From assembly GCA_029582155.1 (NCBI GenBank), contig CM055907.1, positions 8,526,001-8,590,000 on the forward strand: a DNA stretch of 64,000 nt, given 5' to 3'. The position numbers and the translations under genes are program-made. The stretch comes from Panopea generosa. Its lineage: Eukaryota; Mollusca; Bivalvia; Adapedonta; Hiatellidae. Below the pieces are notes generated by a model that saw nothing but the letters and a program-made list of their open reading frames with translations, was not told the DNA's origin and searched no databases. Each line of letters begins with the position of its first letter. The stretch's first letter is position 1. Shown here in pieces: positions 12,344-23,399 of the stretch.

Positions 12344-12399
12344 GTAAGTTAAGATATTTAGTGAAACTGGGGCATGTTGTGTTACATTTACAGGTCTCT

Positions 12400-13490
12400 G
12401 TTTCAAATGCGTGTTCGTGACATTTGCACATACGTCATCATCATTTATTTGAGTTTACTACTAATAGTTCAATTTTGATTGTTTGTTTCGTTTTTGAAAA
12501 TATAAAATACACAATCTATGTTGAATTTTTAATCAGTGGCAAAAGGCGTTAAATTAGAACGTAAACACAATATTCAGACATAATACTCTTGCATATCCAC
12601 ACACACTTCGAAATTGCATAACAGGTGTTTTAACACATCATCTTATCTGATATATGGCTTTGACTCCGTGTTGTTATTATTTATGATTTCTTGGAGTCAT
12701 GGAGACCATTCAGTGCTGTTTTATAATATAATACCGTTGAGGCCGGGGGTAAGGAACGTGAGGGGTGTTGAATGTTTCTTTACCTATTGCGAACATAATC
12801 CAACCGAGTCTGCTATTTTCTTCTTTTGGATACGTTCGAATACTAATATACAGTTATACCATGCACACTTTTTGGAAATGAACATCCTAAATCCGGCATT
12901 ATTTAGGATTCTGTTTGAGCTATAATCCTAAGATTTTGTCAGAAAAATGTTAATATTTCAATAATTTCATTATTTCATTATTATAACCGTGTAATATTAA
13001 TGCACTGCAATGTTAAAACATAACACAAGTTTATAATGATATGCATATGTAAATTAAACAGAAGATCAATCTGCTGCAGGTACCTTACAAGCGAATATTT
13101 AAAGAATAACAATAGCGCTTTGCTCTCTGTAAATAGCTTCTATTTCCTCCCAGTACCATTATCGTTCTACACGGGACAAGTGAAGGGGGCAGGTTACACA
13201 AATGTAATTTTTCCCATAGTCTGGCCAAGAGTGGTAGTCAGACAATGGCATATCGTAATTTAATCTAATAATCAATCATTAAGAAATCGCATTCTGAATA
13301 TCTGCAAATAATGACATAACTATTGATATTATTCAGAGTTTGACACATTTGATAATTAAACATATTGATATGACTCAGTAAACATTTATAACATATACAA
13401 CTCTCTAATCACTCAGGATAGCATAACCGTTATAATGTAACTCACTTATCATTGATGAAAAGCATCCGATACTTGTAACATCATTATAAT
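12400..13490. other. Intron sequence, no gene supported
   Basis: Open frames at 12614-12925 and 13036-13263 lack splice-phase fit or recognisable motifs, and I treat them as chance. The block near 12740-12850 has higher GC than its surroundings and could be an old interspersed repeat. Confidence 0.4.
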
Positions 13491-13494
13491 TCCG

Positions 13495-13985
13495 CATGTT
13501 ACTCATTATAATACAACCCACTCTTGTTACTCATTACAATACAACCCACTTTTACTCATTGTAATACAACCCACTTGTTACTCATTACAATACAACCCAC
13601 TTGTTACTCATTTTAATACAACCCACTTGTTACTCATTACTCATTACAATACAACCCACTTGTTACTCATTATAATACAATCCATTTGTTACTCATTATA
13701 ATACAACCAACTTGTTACTCATTACAATACAACCCACGTGTTACTCATTACAATACAACCAACTTGTTACTCATTACAATACAACCCACGTGTTGCTCAT
13801 TACAATACAACCCACCTATTACTCATTACAATACAACCCACTTGTTACTCATTATAATACAACCCACTTGTTACTCATTACAATACAACCTACTTGTTAC
13901 TCATTATAATACAATCCAATTATTACACATTACAATACAACCCTCTTGTTACGCATTAAAATAAAACCCACTTGTTACTCACCTT
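13495..13985. repeat. 26-bp minisatellite
   Basis: About 18 units of TTACTCATTACAATACAACC plus CACTTG, including one partial insertion near 13630-13645. It lies in the long intron before the NACHT exon. Open frames across it are repeat artefacts. Confidence 0.95.
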
Positions 13986-14991
13986 GGTTACATCATTATG
14001 ATATCACTCATTTGTCATTTATGATAATACAACGTACGTGTTACATATAAAATTTACTATCTTATATATCCCTTGTATACCTAACACCGCGATATAACTA
14101 TTACCGCCAATGCCCGTATAATAACAATCTAGGAAGACATGTGCAAACTTACGTTAGCGTCGGCATTTGTTTGCATTTCGTATCGTCAACCGTTTTTTAC
14201 TCGGCACACTTAAGCAACCTTATTACTGTTTAGTATTGATGCCATATTTACATAGTTGAACATTTGTTAGACTCGCAGTATTAGGTATGACCAGTATATA
14301 TATATTTAACATACCGGTTTATGGAAAATTATGCTTTCTTACAGTCTTTTCAAATGATGATTCTACGACCATTGTAACATTCATTCTGTGGCGTCAGTAG
14401 ATATGCAACACATTAACTAAACGAGTGCTACAAATAGAAATGATAATGTTTTTGTTATGCACGGTATTAAAAAAGAATTAGAATTGTCTTCTTAGAAAAT
14501 TCCATTTTAGTACGTTTCAAGAACCTATTACTTAAACCAGTCTATATAATTACTTCTAAATTATAAATTGGTAATTACTACATATTTTATTTTTTATAGT
14601 ACAATGAAATATTAGAATCAGTAGGAAACAATAACTTTGCAATACATGATTTTTAACTCATTGTTTTCCAATCAAAATCACATCCTCTCCTTCATAATTT
14701 TAAACTTCAACTGGCCAACTGTTTCTTAAAATATTTGAACTGTACTGATTGACAAATCAGAATACAGTGCATATAGATACAATGATTAATAGTCACACGC
14801 GCTACTGACTGTTATTGTACCTTTAAAATCAGTACAAAAGATTATTTCTCCATTCGGAATGGAACATTTACACTCCATTCTACAAATCTAGTTAAAATAT
14901 AATTTAACATGAGCTAATGACCTGTACTTTCTTCATCTTACAAATTGTTTTGTTATACTGCACTGTAAACACTTCATGTGTTTTATAACAG
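13986..14991. other. Intron sequence upstream of NACHT exon
   Basis: I see no exon or element I can name. The stretch ends in the acceptor TTTTATAACAG at 14981-14991. Confidence 0.5.
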
Positions 14992-17774
14992 ATATGGAGT
15001 CTCTACAGCAATGTTTACTTGAGATGTACGAGGACCTTACAGCTATTGTACCACTGACGCCCTTCTCTAGAGATGAAGGCCTTTCCATCCAGCAACTGTA
15101 CACACCTACCATCGTGGAAGAAGATTTATCAAAATGGAGAAAAGCTGCAGATAGTTCAAGCACTAAACCGGTTATTTCATATCATGACTTATTGTATCAA
15201 GGTAATAAACTTGCAAAACGTGTCTTTATGATAGGTTCTGCAGGGCGGGGTAAGAGTACATACTGTTTACGTATGTTAGATGATTGGAGAAATGGTATAA
15301 GGAAACGTAATACAAAGAAAGGTCTGATTACTAATTCTAAAATACAACATTCTGACGGCGAAGGAGAGTTGTCTGATGGTGAGAGAGATATGTTGGATTT
15401 CGACTACGTATTCTTTGTGTCATTACGACACGTTGACACATCTAGGATATCTCTTGTTGACATGATTTGCAACGACCTGTTATCTGAGCATTCAAAAAAG
15501 CGGGATACGGCTGAGCATGTCTTGGAAACTATGCCACAGCGATGCCTTGTAATTGTGGATGGGTTAGATGAATGGTCACCGACTTCAGAAGTTTGCTCGA
15601 AGTTATGTGATCCGGGTTTACCAAATAGGGATATGTTGAACGGGTGTCCAACTTTCATTACTTCTAGACCTTTTAAAATAGAGAATTTGAGAACAAAATT
15701 AAGTGTGTCTGATAAACTGGTCAATATTAAAGGTATAGCTGATGTTGAAAAACTAATTGAAAATGTACTCGTCTATCACTGCGATGTACCACACAAATCA
15801 CAAGAGCTCACGCAAAAAACAAAAGAGATTCTAAAAATGTCTAAAAAGGAAAGACTTTCAGATTTACTTCAGATCCCACTTATGGCTACATATTTGGTTT
15901 CTGTGTGGCACGAGTACGGCACGCTTGACGACTCACTGGTACGTTTGTTTCTCAGCATTATAAGGTGCCTTCTATGTAAAATACCTGACACAGACCTACC
16001 AGATAATGCATCGTCTGACATGTTAGGTCAATTGAAGTTAGACGGTTCACTTTCAAAGTGTATCCAACTGTTGAAAACTTTGGGTCAGGTGGCATTTAAA
16101 TCATTGACTGAAAACAATGCAACATTAGTGTTTTCAAAAAAGGAGTTCAAAGCCAAAATGTGTAAGCAACAAGTTAAATTGAGTTTGGAAATCGGACTAA
16201 TTTGTAAATCCAAGGTTCCAGGAAGGAAAAGTCCGAAGTTCTTCAGTGTTAATTTTTTTCATAAAACAATGCAAGAATTCCTAGCATCAGTCTGGCTAGT
16301 GTCTGATAGTAAATCATTTGAAACATTTTTAAATCAATGTTCAGATTCAAGAACAATTTTTTCATTTTCAAATATTATTTTGTTTACATCTGGTCTGGAT
16401 TACGTTTTAGGAAAGAGATTAACTTTGCACATCAATGATGTCATACATCATTTATATTACGAGGCTAAGTGGCATATGAATCGTGCATTCCCAAATATAT
16501 ATGGCTTGCAATGTGAGTGCTACCAAGAATGTGTTCTGAATGCTGCAGAAGAATTACATTCTTACCCAGTTGCATATGCTATAATCGACTATACAAACCT
16601 GAATACTTCGGCAGAAATTCTTAAACTAAATCAGTCGTATATGAGAGATGTGGTCGTAGAATTATCTAATAGTTATATGAAAAAATTTGATCTAGGTCTA
16701 TTAAGTAAGCTGAAGGCATTAAAACGTCTTATAATCAGCGGTTCTAATGAATACTGCTTTTCAAGTCCACTGTTGGACACAGCGATGATAAATACCAGTC
16801 CAGTAAAATTACATTTATCGAACAATCACAATCTGGAACGACTGAAACTAGAGCATATGGATATACATAATATCTATCTTCCGTTAGAAAGTATCGAGAA
16901 GATTAGCATCTTTGATGTATCTGTGATGTCAGAATGTGAGTTATTTCAACAGCTATATCAGTGTCAACAACTTACAAGGCTCGTAGTAGTATTAAAAGAA
17001 AGACGTTCAGAAGAATCTGTCTCTGTGATGTCGGATATACAATTAGTAGATTTAAACTTATCCAACAGTCGACGACTGGCGTATTTGAATTTGACGAATA
17101 TGCATATACAAAGTACCAATTTTCCGTTAGAAAGTATCGAGGACATTACCCTCCGTGATGTATCTGTGATGTCAGAATGTGAGTTATTTCAACAGCTATA
17201 TCAGTGTCAACAACTGACATCACTCGAAGTAAAATTAGAAGAAAGACATTCAGAAGAATCTGTCTCTGTGATGTCGGATATACAATTAGTAGATTTAAAC
17301 TTATCCAACAGTCGACGACTGAAGTCATTGACTTTGACAAATATGCATATACAAAGTACCCATCTTCCGTTAGAAAGTATCGAGAACATTACCCTCTGTG
17401 ATGTATCGGTGACGTCAGAATGTGAGTTATTTCAACAGCTATGTCAGTGTCAACAACTTACAAAGCTCGTAGTAAAATTAAAAGAAAGACGTTCAGAAGA
17501 ATCTGTCTCTGTGATGTCGGATATACAATTAGTAGATTTAAACTTATCCAACAGTCGACGACTGACATCATTGATTTTGTGGAATATGCATATACAAAGT
17601 ACCCATCTTCCGTTAGAAAGTATCGAGGAAATTATACTCCGTGATGTATCTGTGACGTCAATCTATGAGTTATATGAACATCTAGATCAGTGTCAACAAC
17701 TGAAATGGTCCACAGTAACATTAAAAAATAGACGTTCAGAAGAATATGACTCTGAGATGTGGGATAAACAATAA
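14992..17774 (+). CDS. NLR-like gene exon 6: NACHT ATPase plus first LRRs, to first stop
   Basis: The exon starts with AT completing a GAT codon, then ATGGAGTCT at 14994; that ATG could also start an intronless form. Walker A is GSAGRGKST (15234-15260). Walker B is LVIVDGLDEW (from 15543), followed by a sensor-like TFITSRP. These mark a NACHT domain of the STAND NTPase class, which binds ATP to switch between monomer and oligomer. Winged-helix and helical regions follow (the KTMQEFLASVWL segment is typical of animal NLRs). LRRs begin near 16800 and become 81-residue repeats from 16921. Each unit appears to hold three 27-residue LRRs. The frame stops at TAA 17772-17774, where sister units have TTA. 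Confidence 0.85.
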
Positions 17775-18864
17775 GTAGATTTAAACTTATCCAACAGTCG
17801 ACGAATGACGTCATTGTTTTTGACGAATATGCATATACAAAGTATCCATCTGCCGTTAGATAGTATCGAGGAAATTTTCCTCCGTGATGTATCGGTGACG
17901 TCAGAATGTGAGTTATTTCAATATCTATCTCAGTATCAACAACTGACAAGACTCGTAGTAGAATTAAAAGAAAGACGTTCAGAAGAATCTGTCTCTGTGA
18001 TGTCGGATATAAAATTAGTAGATTTAAACTTAGCCAACAGTCGACGACTGGCGTATTTGAACTTGAAGAATATAAATATACAAAATATCCATCTTCCGTT
18101 AGAAAGTATCGAGGACATTACCCTCCGTGATGTATCGGTGATGTCAGAATGTGAGTTATTTCAACAGCTATGTCAGTGTCAACAACTGACAAGGCTCGTA
18201 GTAGTATTAAAAGAAAGACGTTCAGAAGAATCTGTCTCTGTGATGTCGGATATACAATTAGTAGATTTAAACTCATCCAACAGTCGACGACTGGCGTATT
18301 TGAAGTTGAAGAATATGAATATACAAAATATCCATCTTTCGTTAGAAAGTATCGAGGACATTATCCTCCGTGATGTATCGGTGACGTCAGAATGCGAGTT
18401 ATTTCAAAATCTATCTCAGTGTCAACAACTGACAATACTCGTAGTAGAATTAAAAGAAATACATTCAGAAGAATCTGTTTCTGTGATGTCGGATATAAAA
18501 TTAGTAGATTTACATTTATCCAACAATTTACAACTGACGTATTTGAAGTTGAAGAATATGAATATACAAAATATCCATCTTCCGTTAGAACGATTACGGC
18601 ACATAAGCCTCCTTGATGTATGGGTGACGTCAGAATGTGAGTTATTTCATCAACTGTCCAAGTCTCAGCAACTAAATGTACTCAAAGTAGAATTTAAAGA
18701 AATACACTCAGAAAAACCTATCTCTGTGATAGCAGGTACAAGACCAGTTAATGTATATTTATCCAACAACCAGAAACTGGACATATTGCGCATGAAGAAT
18801 ATGAATATATACACTATCGATATATCGTCACGTGTTCTTCAGACACTTGAACTCACTAGTATTA
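16921..18864 (+). repeat. Eight in-register 243-bp coding LRR units
   Basis: The motif (C/T)(T/G)GTGA(T/C)GTCAGAATG or a close variant recurs at 16921, 17164, 17407, 17650, 17893, 18136, 18379 and 18622, exactly 243 bases apart with no indel. Units share long identical blocks such as GTAGATTTAAACTTATCCAA. The last unit is the most diverged. The exact period and high identity point to recent unequal crossing-over or gene conversion. Confidence 0.95.
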
Positions 18865-19055
18865 CTGGGCTAACATCTTGTAATTTATCTTAGAGTAGGT
18901 TTACAAACGAGATAGTATTACATGGTGTTAAGATGACTCCGTCTGGTTGGCAAACATTCGTAGACTTTGTTGCTAAGAACGCCCGAGTGTGTTTAATGAG
19001 CACCAATATTACTACCTCTTTGTCTCATGTACCCTCCAGATTTAGGATTACTTAA
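17775..19055 (+). pseudogene. NLR-like gene, LRR continuation and C-terminus after in-frame stops
   Basis: The same frame as 14992-17774 stays open to TAG 18891-18893, then again to TAA 19053-19055. The part after 17774 encodes four more complete 81-residue LRR units and a diverged final unit. The segment after 18893 reads NEIVLHGVKMTPSGWQTFVD, like the C-terminal cap I recall from mollusc NLR-like proteins. The single-base nature of both stops, with no frameshift over 4 kb, indicates recent inactivation, a segregating null allele, or base errors in the assembly. Translation could also begin again at ATG 17805, giving an LRR-only fragment. Confidence 0.7.
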
Positions 19056-19610
19056 TCAATTTATCGAAACAAACATATAAGGGTACTTGCTATAGTTTCG
19101 ATTTTGTCTTTCAATGCAATTCCGTATCTAAAAGTTTTTGTTGATATTCATATTAAGATCAGGTGCTCAGATTTAGGCGTTCAGATTTTTATAGGACCCC
19201 CAAAGGACAAAGAAAATTACTTTTTTGACAAAACTGAAATCGTTATTGTTCCATCTAGCTTATTGTTTAAAATAATATTTTAATAGAGTTTATTAAATAC
19301 ATATGAGAGAAAAGTACAAAAAGACACATTCACATTGGAAACTTATCTAGTTTGCACTTGGATTCATACTAGGATTTTGTTACGAATGTAACGTGCACCG
19401 AGCGGCGTGTACACACAACTACTAATAAATATGATATAAAAGAATTTTCCTTGGACTACTTGCCGTTTGATTTAAGATAAATGGTGAAATAATTTTCCTC
19501 AAGCTACTTTGCTTTATAATTGGATGACAAATGATTGAACAAATGATTCGTGTTTAAAAAAGAATAATCACGTACAATTAACTTATACATATAAAACCAA
19601 ATTAAAAAAA
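19056..19610. other. Intergenic, no gene seen
   Basis: This is AT-rich sequence after the NLR-like gene. An AATAAA near 19420 is a possible polyadenylation signal but is far from the stop and weakly supported. Confidence 0.4.
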
Positions 19611-19611
19611 G

Positions 19612-20290
19612 GTTTCGAACTAACGTTTCAAACACACGTTTCGCACAACGCTATGCCCAGAACTCTGTTTTAAATAAATAAAACTAGTCCTGCAGCGCAC
19701 CAAACTCAAATCTCCGAGCTGCACCAAAGTATCAGACTTACGTCTCAAACACTTGCTCAGGACTTTGTTTTAACTAAATAAAACTAGTTCTGCAGCACAC
19801 CAAACTCGAAACTCCGAGCTGCACCAAAGTATCAGACTTACGTCTCAAACACTTGCTCAGGACTTTGTTTTAACTAAATAAAACTAGTCCTGCAGCGCAC
19901 CAAACTCGAAACTCCGAGCTGCACCAAAGTATCAGACTTACGTCTCAAACACTTGCTCAGGACTCTGTTTTAACTAAATAAAACAAATTCTGCAGCACAC
20001 TAAACTCGAAACTCCGAGCTGCACCAAAGTATCAGACTTACGTCTCAAACTCTTGCTCAGGACCTTGTTTTAACTAAATAAAACTAGTCCTGCAGCAATG
20101 TTCCAAACCTGTCCCAACACTTGTCTGAGACAAACAATGGTACCCAACAGACTACGACCCGGAGCACTGTTCACAAGTTTCAGAGGGTTCTGCAACTCTT
20201 GAGTTGGAAACTGCGCTTCTGGGAATCCCTCGTTCACTTGTTACCTCGGTCCAAAGTCCTAGCCTGTATTACCAAATAATAATAATTAAT
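19612..20290. repeat. Element with four exact 100-bp tandem units
   Basis: TGCAGC(G/A)CAC recurs at 19691, 19791, 19891 and 19991, and the next TGCAGC is at 20091: four units of exactly 100 bases differing at a few sites. Each unit includes CTCCGAGCTGCACCAAAGTA and TTTTAACTAAATAAAACTAG. Non-repeated flanks of similar composition run from about 19612 and to about 20290, so the array may sit inside a larger non-autonomous mobile element. No coding capacity is seen. Confidence 0.85.
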
Positions 20291-21220
20291 TAATAAATTA
20301 ATTATGAAAAGTCTTCTTGGAGCTCCTTCTCCGTCGAGTTGTAACATCAGACTGACCAGAATACAGTCGGTCAGCTGGTTATACAGCAGAAGTCACATGA
20401 CCTAGTCACATGGCTTCAATCGGGCATCCTTAGTGTTGTACGACCACATAATGAAATTCGAGATAATGCGATTCAATTGAATTACCATCCTTAATCAAAT
20501 TCAATAAGCGTCTACCTGACAGTTTATTTACTACGTTTTCTGTACGTTTATTAATGTAACTTAATAAACAATAAGGAATACTTAGACTATTCATATATAA
20601 AAGGTAAATATAAAGTTACCAACCAACAAAAAAGTATAGCGGCGTAACAAAATACACCGATGTTATGGATTTCTATATGTACAAGGCGTTTTTCATCACA
20701 CGAATATGTTATAAGCAGGTTTACCATCTGAAAACCAGATGCTTAGAAGTAAATAATATCTCATAGTTTTTAAGTGTTGCAAATGTGCAATAATGCTCAT
20801 TAACTAATTTAAAGCTCAACCTTCAATTCTAAAAAATGAAATATCATGATTCTTTTAAAAGGAAAAGAAAAAAAAATGTGTTTTGCTATGTTTGTTTTAA
20901 TATATTTTTCTAAACGCCCATCAAAGAGTTAAGCGATATACTTAGCGTTAAATCACTAAATAGTCAGGTATTAATATCTAGTAATGTCATAAAAACGAAT
21001 TTGAATTTGAAACTTGCAAATAACTATCCCTAAAATGACAGTTAAAGGCCCGGCATTAAAATAACAAGAAATAACACCACCACCACCAACAACAACATAA
21101 AAAGGTTACGTAATTATTTACCTAATTGGTACATTAATCAATATTTTCTTGATAAGTTGAACACATTTCTCTTAGTTTTACACAGAGTGAATCATCTTGA
21201 GACCTTAAGTTTGTGAAGGC
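20291..21220. other. AT-rich intergenic, nothing recognised
   Basis: No open frame, RNA gene or repeat that I can support. Confidence 0.5.
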
Positions 21221-21223
21221 TGG

Positions 21224-21345
21224 ATAGTGGTGTAATGGTGTAGTGGATAGAGTGGTGGATGCTCACCAAATGGGTCGCGGGTTCGATCCCAGACTCGACC
21301 GTTTGTCCTATCAACAACTATTCGCAGTACTGTTTCTAACCAATG
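21224..21345 (+). mobile_element. tRNA-derived SINE head
   Basis: An A-box-like TGGTGTAGTGGATAGAG is followed about 30 bases later by a B-box GCGGGTTCGATCCCA, the internal pol III promoter layout of tRNA-derived SINEs. The fold is not a clean tRNA, and the downstream body differs from the other SINEs in the window. Confidence 0.65.
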
Positions 21346-21382
21346 CAGAAGGTGCCAAAAAAAAAATCCTTAACATCTAAAG

Positions 21383-21452
21383 TAAACAACAAACAGACAA
21401 TAATTACTGTAAGATGTGGATGTAAACAACAAACAGACAATAATTACTGTAG
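21383..21452. repeat. 38-bp direct duplication
   Basis: GTAAACAACAAACAGACAAT with ATTACTGTA following occurs twice, at 21383 and 21421. Confidence 0.85.
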
Positions 21453-22660
21453 GCTGTAGACAGTCGTGCTAAATATTTCGTGTTTTCATATCTATCCCTG
21501 TGTCACGTGTTCCTATTTCTTACTGCTTTGCGTTTTCGTAGCTCTTGAGTGTAAATAGAGAGAGATGTGTGTATTATATGTGTATTGGCCACATAGCGTG
21601 AGGATTTACGTATGTTATATATCTCAAATTTACTCTTGTGTAAATACATAGATACATGTATATTGCTCAGTTTGTATTAATACGTGAATTAGCGAGTTGC
21701 GATACAATACGTTCTCAATATATCATATTTGATTATAGTTTTTTTATACTGGATATATGGAAGATTATAGTACAAATAGTAATTATTTTCATTTTTGTAA
21801 TACATGTAGATCTATGGGATGGAATCTGCTAATTTCTTTATTGTTATAAGCAAAACGTAATACCAATAACATATACATTATAAACCATTATCAACTATTT
21901 TAAAATATACACAAACAGAAGGATGATTTTCTGGAATTTCAACTAATTTAAAAAAAAAGAAAACTGGGTAAGGGTAAAGTAAGAATATACATAAGTAAAC
22001 ATCTTTGAAAATATTGGAAAACAAAATATGCGATTGCTTGTACCGTAGTCGAACGTAGAATTAAAATGATCACGGGAAAAAAAAAAAATACGGTTTTCAT
22101 AGACAGGTAGTTTTTTCAACTGTTAAACGTCTGATTTATATCAAAATGCCAACAGCCTATGTTTAGACCAATAACGGAAAAGGAAATAACTTGAATGTGA
22201 TAACACCATATAAAATTTTACCGGGATAAATTTAAGCTCATACATGTTCAAAATTACAAAGATTGATTTATTTGATATTTTTTGTTTTAACTTGATACAT
22301 TCAACTAAACATTTGGTAAGTTTATGCATGTGCATGTGTCATTTGTTGTTACGTAGACTAAATCGTGAGCACTATCGATTTGTGGCATTTGAATGGATAT
22401 CGGCATCAAAATGGTATACTCAATGGCGGATCTTCTATTTAAAAAATACGGAGTCCGCCCCCCTTTACTCCTAAATATTATTGAACTTTACTAAATTACT
22501 ACTGGAAAATATATTTGGCCGTTCAGAATTTGTGTTGCGGCTCCTAAGAACACCCCTTCTAAATTGGAATCCTGGATCCGCCCCTGGAGCGGGCACTTTT
22601 CCACCGATATTTTGCACCACTCCATAGCATTAAATCACGTTGGTTCGCCACTGTATATAT
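21453..22660. other. Intergenic, nothing recognised
   Basis: AT-rich sequence with homopolymer A tracts. A weak repeat-like stretch at 22390-22660 leads into the SINE but cannot be classified. Confidence 0.4.
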
Positions 22661-22667
22661 AATGCTG

Positions 22668-22850
22668 TGGAGCGCGTAATACAGTGGTAGAGTATCCGGC
22701 CAAGGGCCGAAGAGTCGTGGTTTGATCCTCCGCCATGGCTGTGTTTGATGGTGTACTTGAGTAAGACACTTCATCCACATATGTTTAGTACAAGTGCTAC
22801 CCAGGAAGACTTATAGCGTGAGTTATAACAACTTGTTTCATGATCGATGT
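22668..22850 (+). mobile_element. SINE (family 1)
   Basis: The head GTGGAGCGCG...CAGTGGTAGAG...GTGGTTTGATCCTC gives tRNA-like A and B boxes. The body contains CTTGAGTAAGACACTTCATCC and GAAGACTTATAGCG. The same order (GTGGAGCGC, GTGGTA.AGCATC, GAATAAGACACTTTATTCGC, GAAGACTTCGAGCG) recurs at 46777 and, inverted, at 47070-47250. Confidence 0.8.
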
Positions 22851-23399
22851 AAAATGAATTTAGAAAATACTCACTGTATCATGTACTTGTACGCACAAAG
22901 TGTTCAATATTGTTTTTAATACATTTGAATTAAACATTAAATATAATTGCTGTTTTAGTGTATAGTAGTTTTATTGTTGTAAATACGTTAATTTAATAGT
23001 GCAATTTTGTATTAGTGTCTCGCCATTAGATAGGTTGTGTTAGGCGTTAATAAAGTATTAATAGTTCTGCCTTCAATAGGGAAAAAACATGGTTTGAATA
23101 GTTTCAGGCTACCATTTGATATGTAAATATTTTTTGTATATATTTTGTCATTTTTTTCTGTTTTATATTTATTAAGAATGAGTGTATATATTTAAGACGA
23201 AACCTAACCATTATTGTTTTGATCATAATATCGATACATGTGAAAATGTCCATGCTGGTTTATTTTTGGAAGACATGAGTGTGCGTTCAAGGAAGGTTTC
23301 TGCCGAATTGCCTACATATAATAGTACATTTATAAGTGAATTATATCTTGTTGACATGTACAATAATGCAATATATGTTGTAAAATAGATATACATTAA

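Larger units (their letters stand above)
11931..12345. repeat. Imperfect tandem duplication (about 225 bp x 2)
   Basis: 11931-12155 and 12156-12345 align from GTAATTGA(A/G)ATAAA through GACGAAT.CTTCTTTCTGTT and TTGTAAGCTCA to AAATATTTTAGTTGAG. The duplicated unit begins exactly at the exon 5 donor, so the splice donor was duplicated with the intron. Confidence 0.7.
8822..19055 (+). other. Gene span: CXorf38-like / coiled-coil / NACHT / LRR protein (NLR-type)
   Basis: Six coding exons join without a frame conflict: 8843-9349, 9768-9926, 10241-10306, 11004-11255, 11606-11930 and 14992-19055. The first four junctions are phase 0. The last is phase 1, and the split codon GAT is completed by the G at 11930 and AT at 14992. 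The product to the first stop is 1363 residues: an N-terminal CXorf38/DUF4559-like domain (about 1-245), coiled coil (about 245-436), NACHT P-loop NTPase, then leucine-rich repeats. This is the architecture of an NLR, a cytosolic sensor that oligomerises through NACHT after ligand detection by LRRs. Two in-frame stops in the last exon (17772-17774 and 18891-18893) make the locus a truncated allele or recent pseudogene. The exon chain is inferred by eye; transcript data would settle it. Confidence 0.75.

Noticed and set aside
16964-18604. 60-75 codon frames on both strands repeated every 243 bp
   Set aside because: Out-of-frame shadows of the LRR units.
21224-21300. Functional tRNA gene
   Set aside because: A and B boxes are present but the acceptor and anticodon stems do not pair properly by eye; a SINE head fits better.
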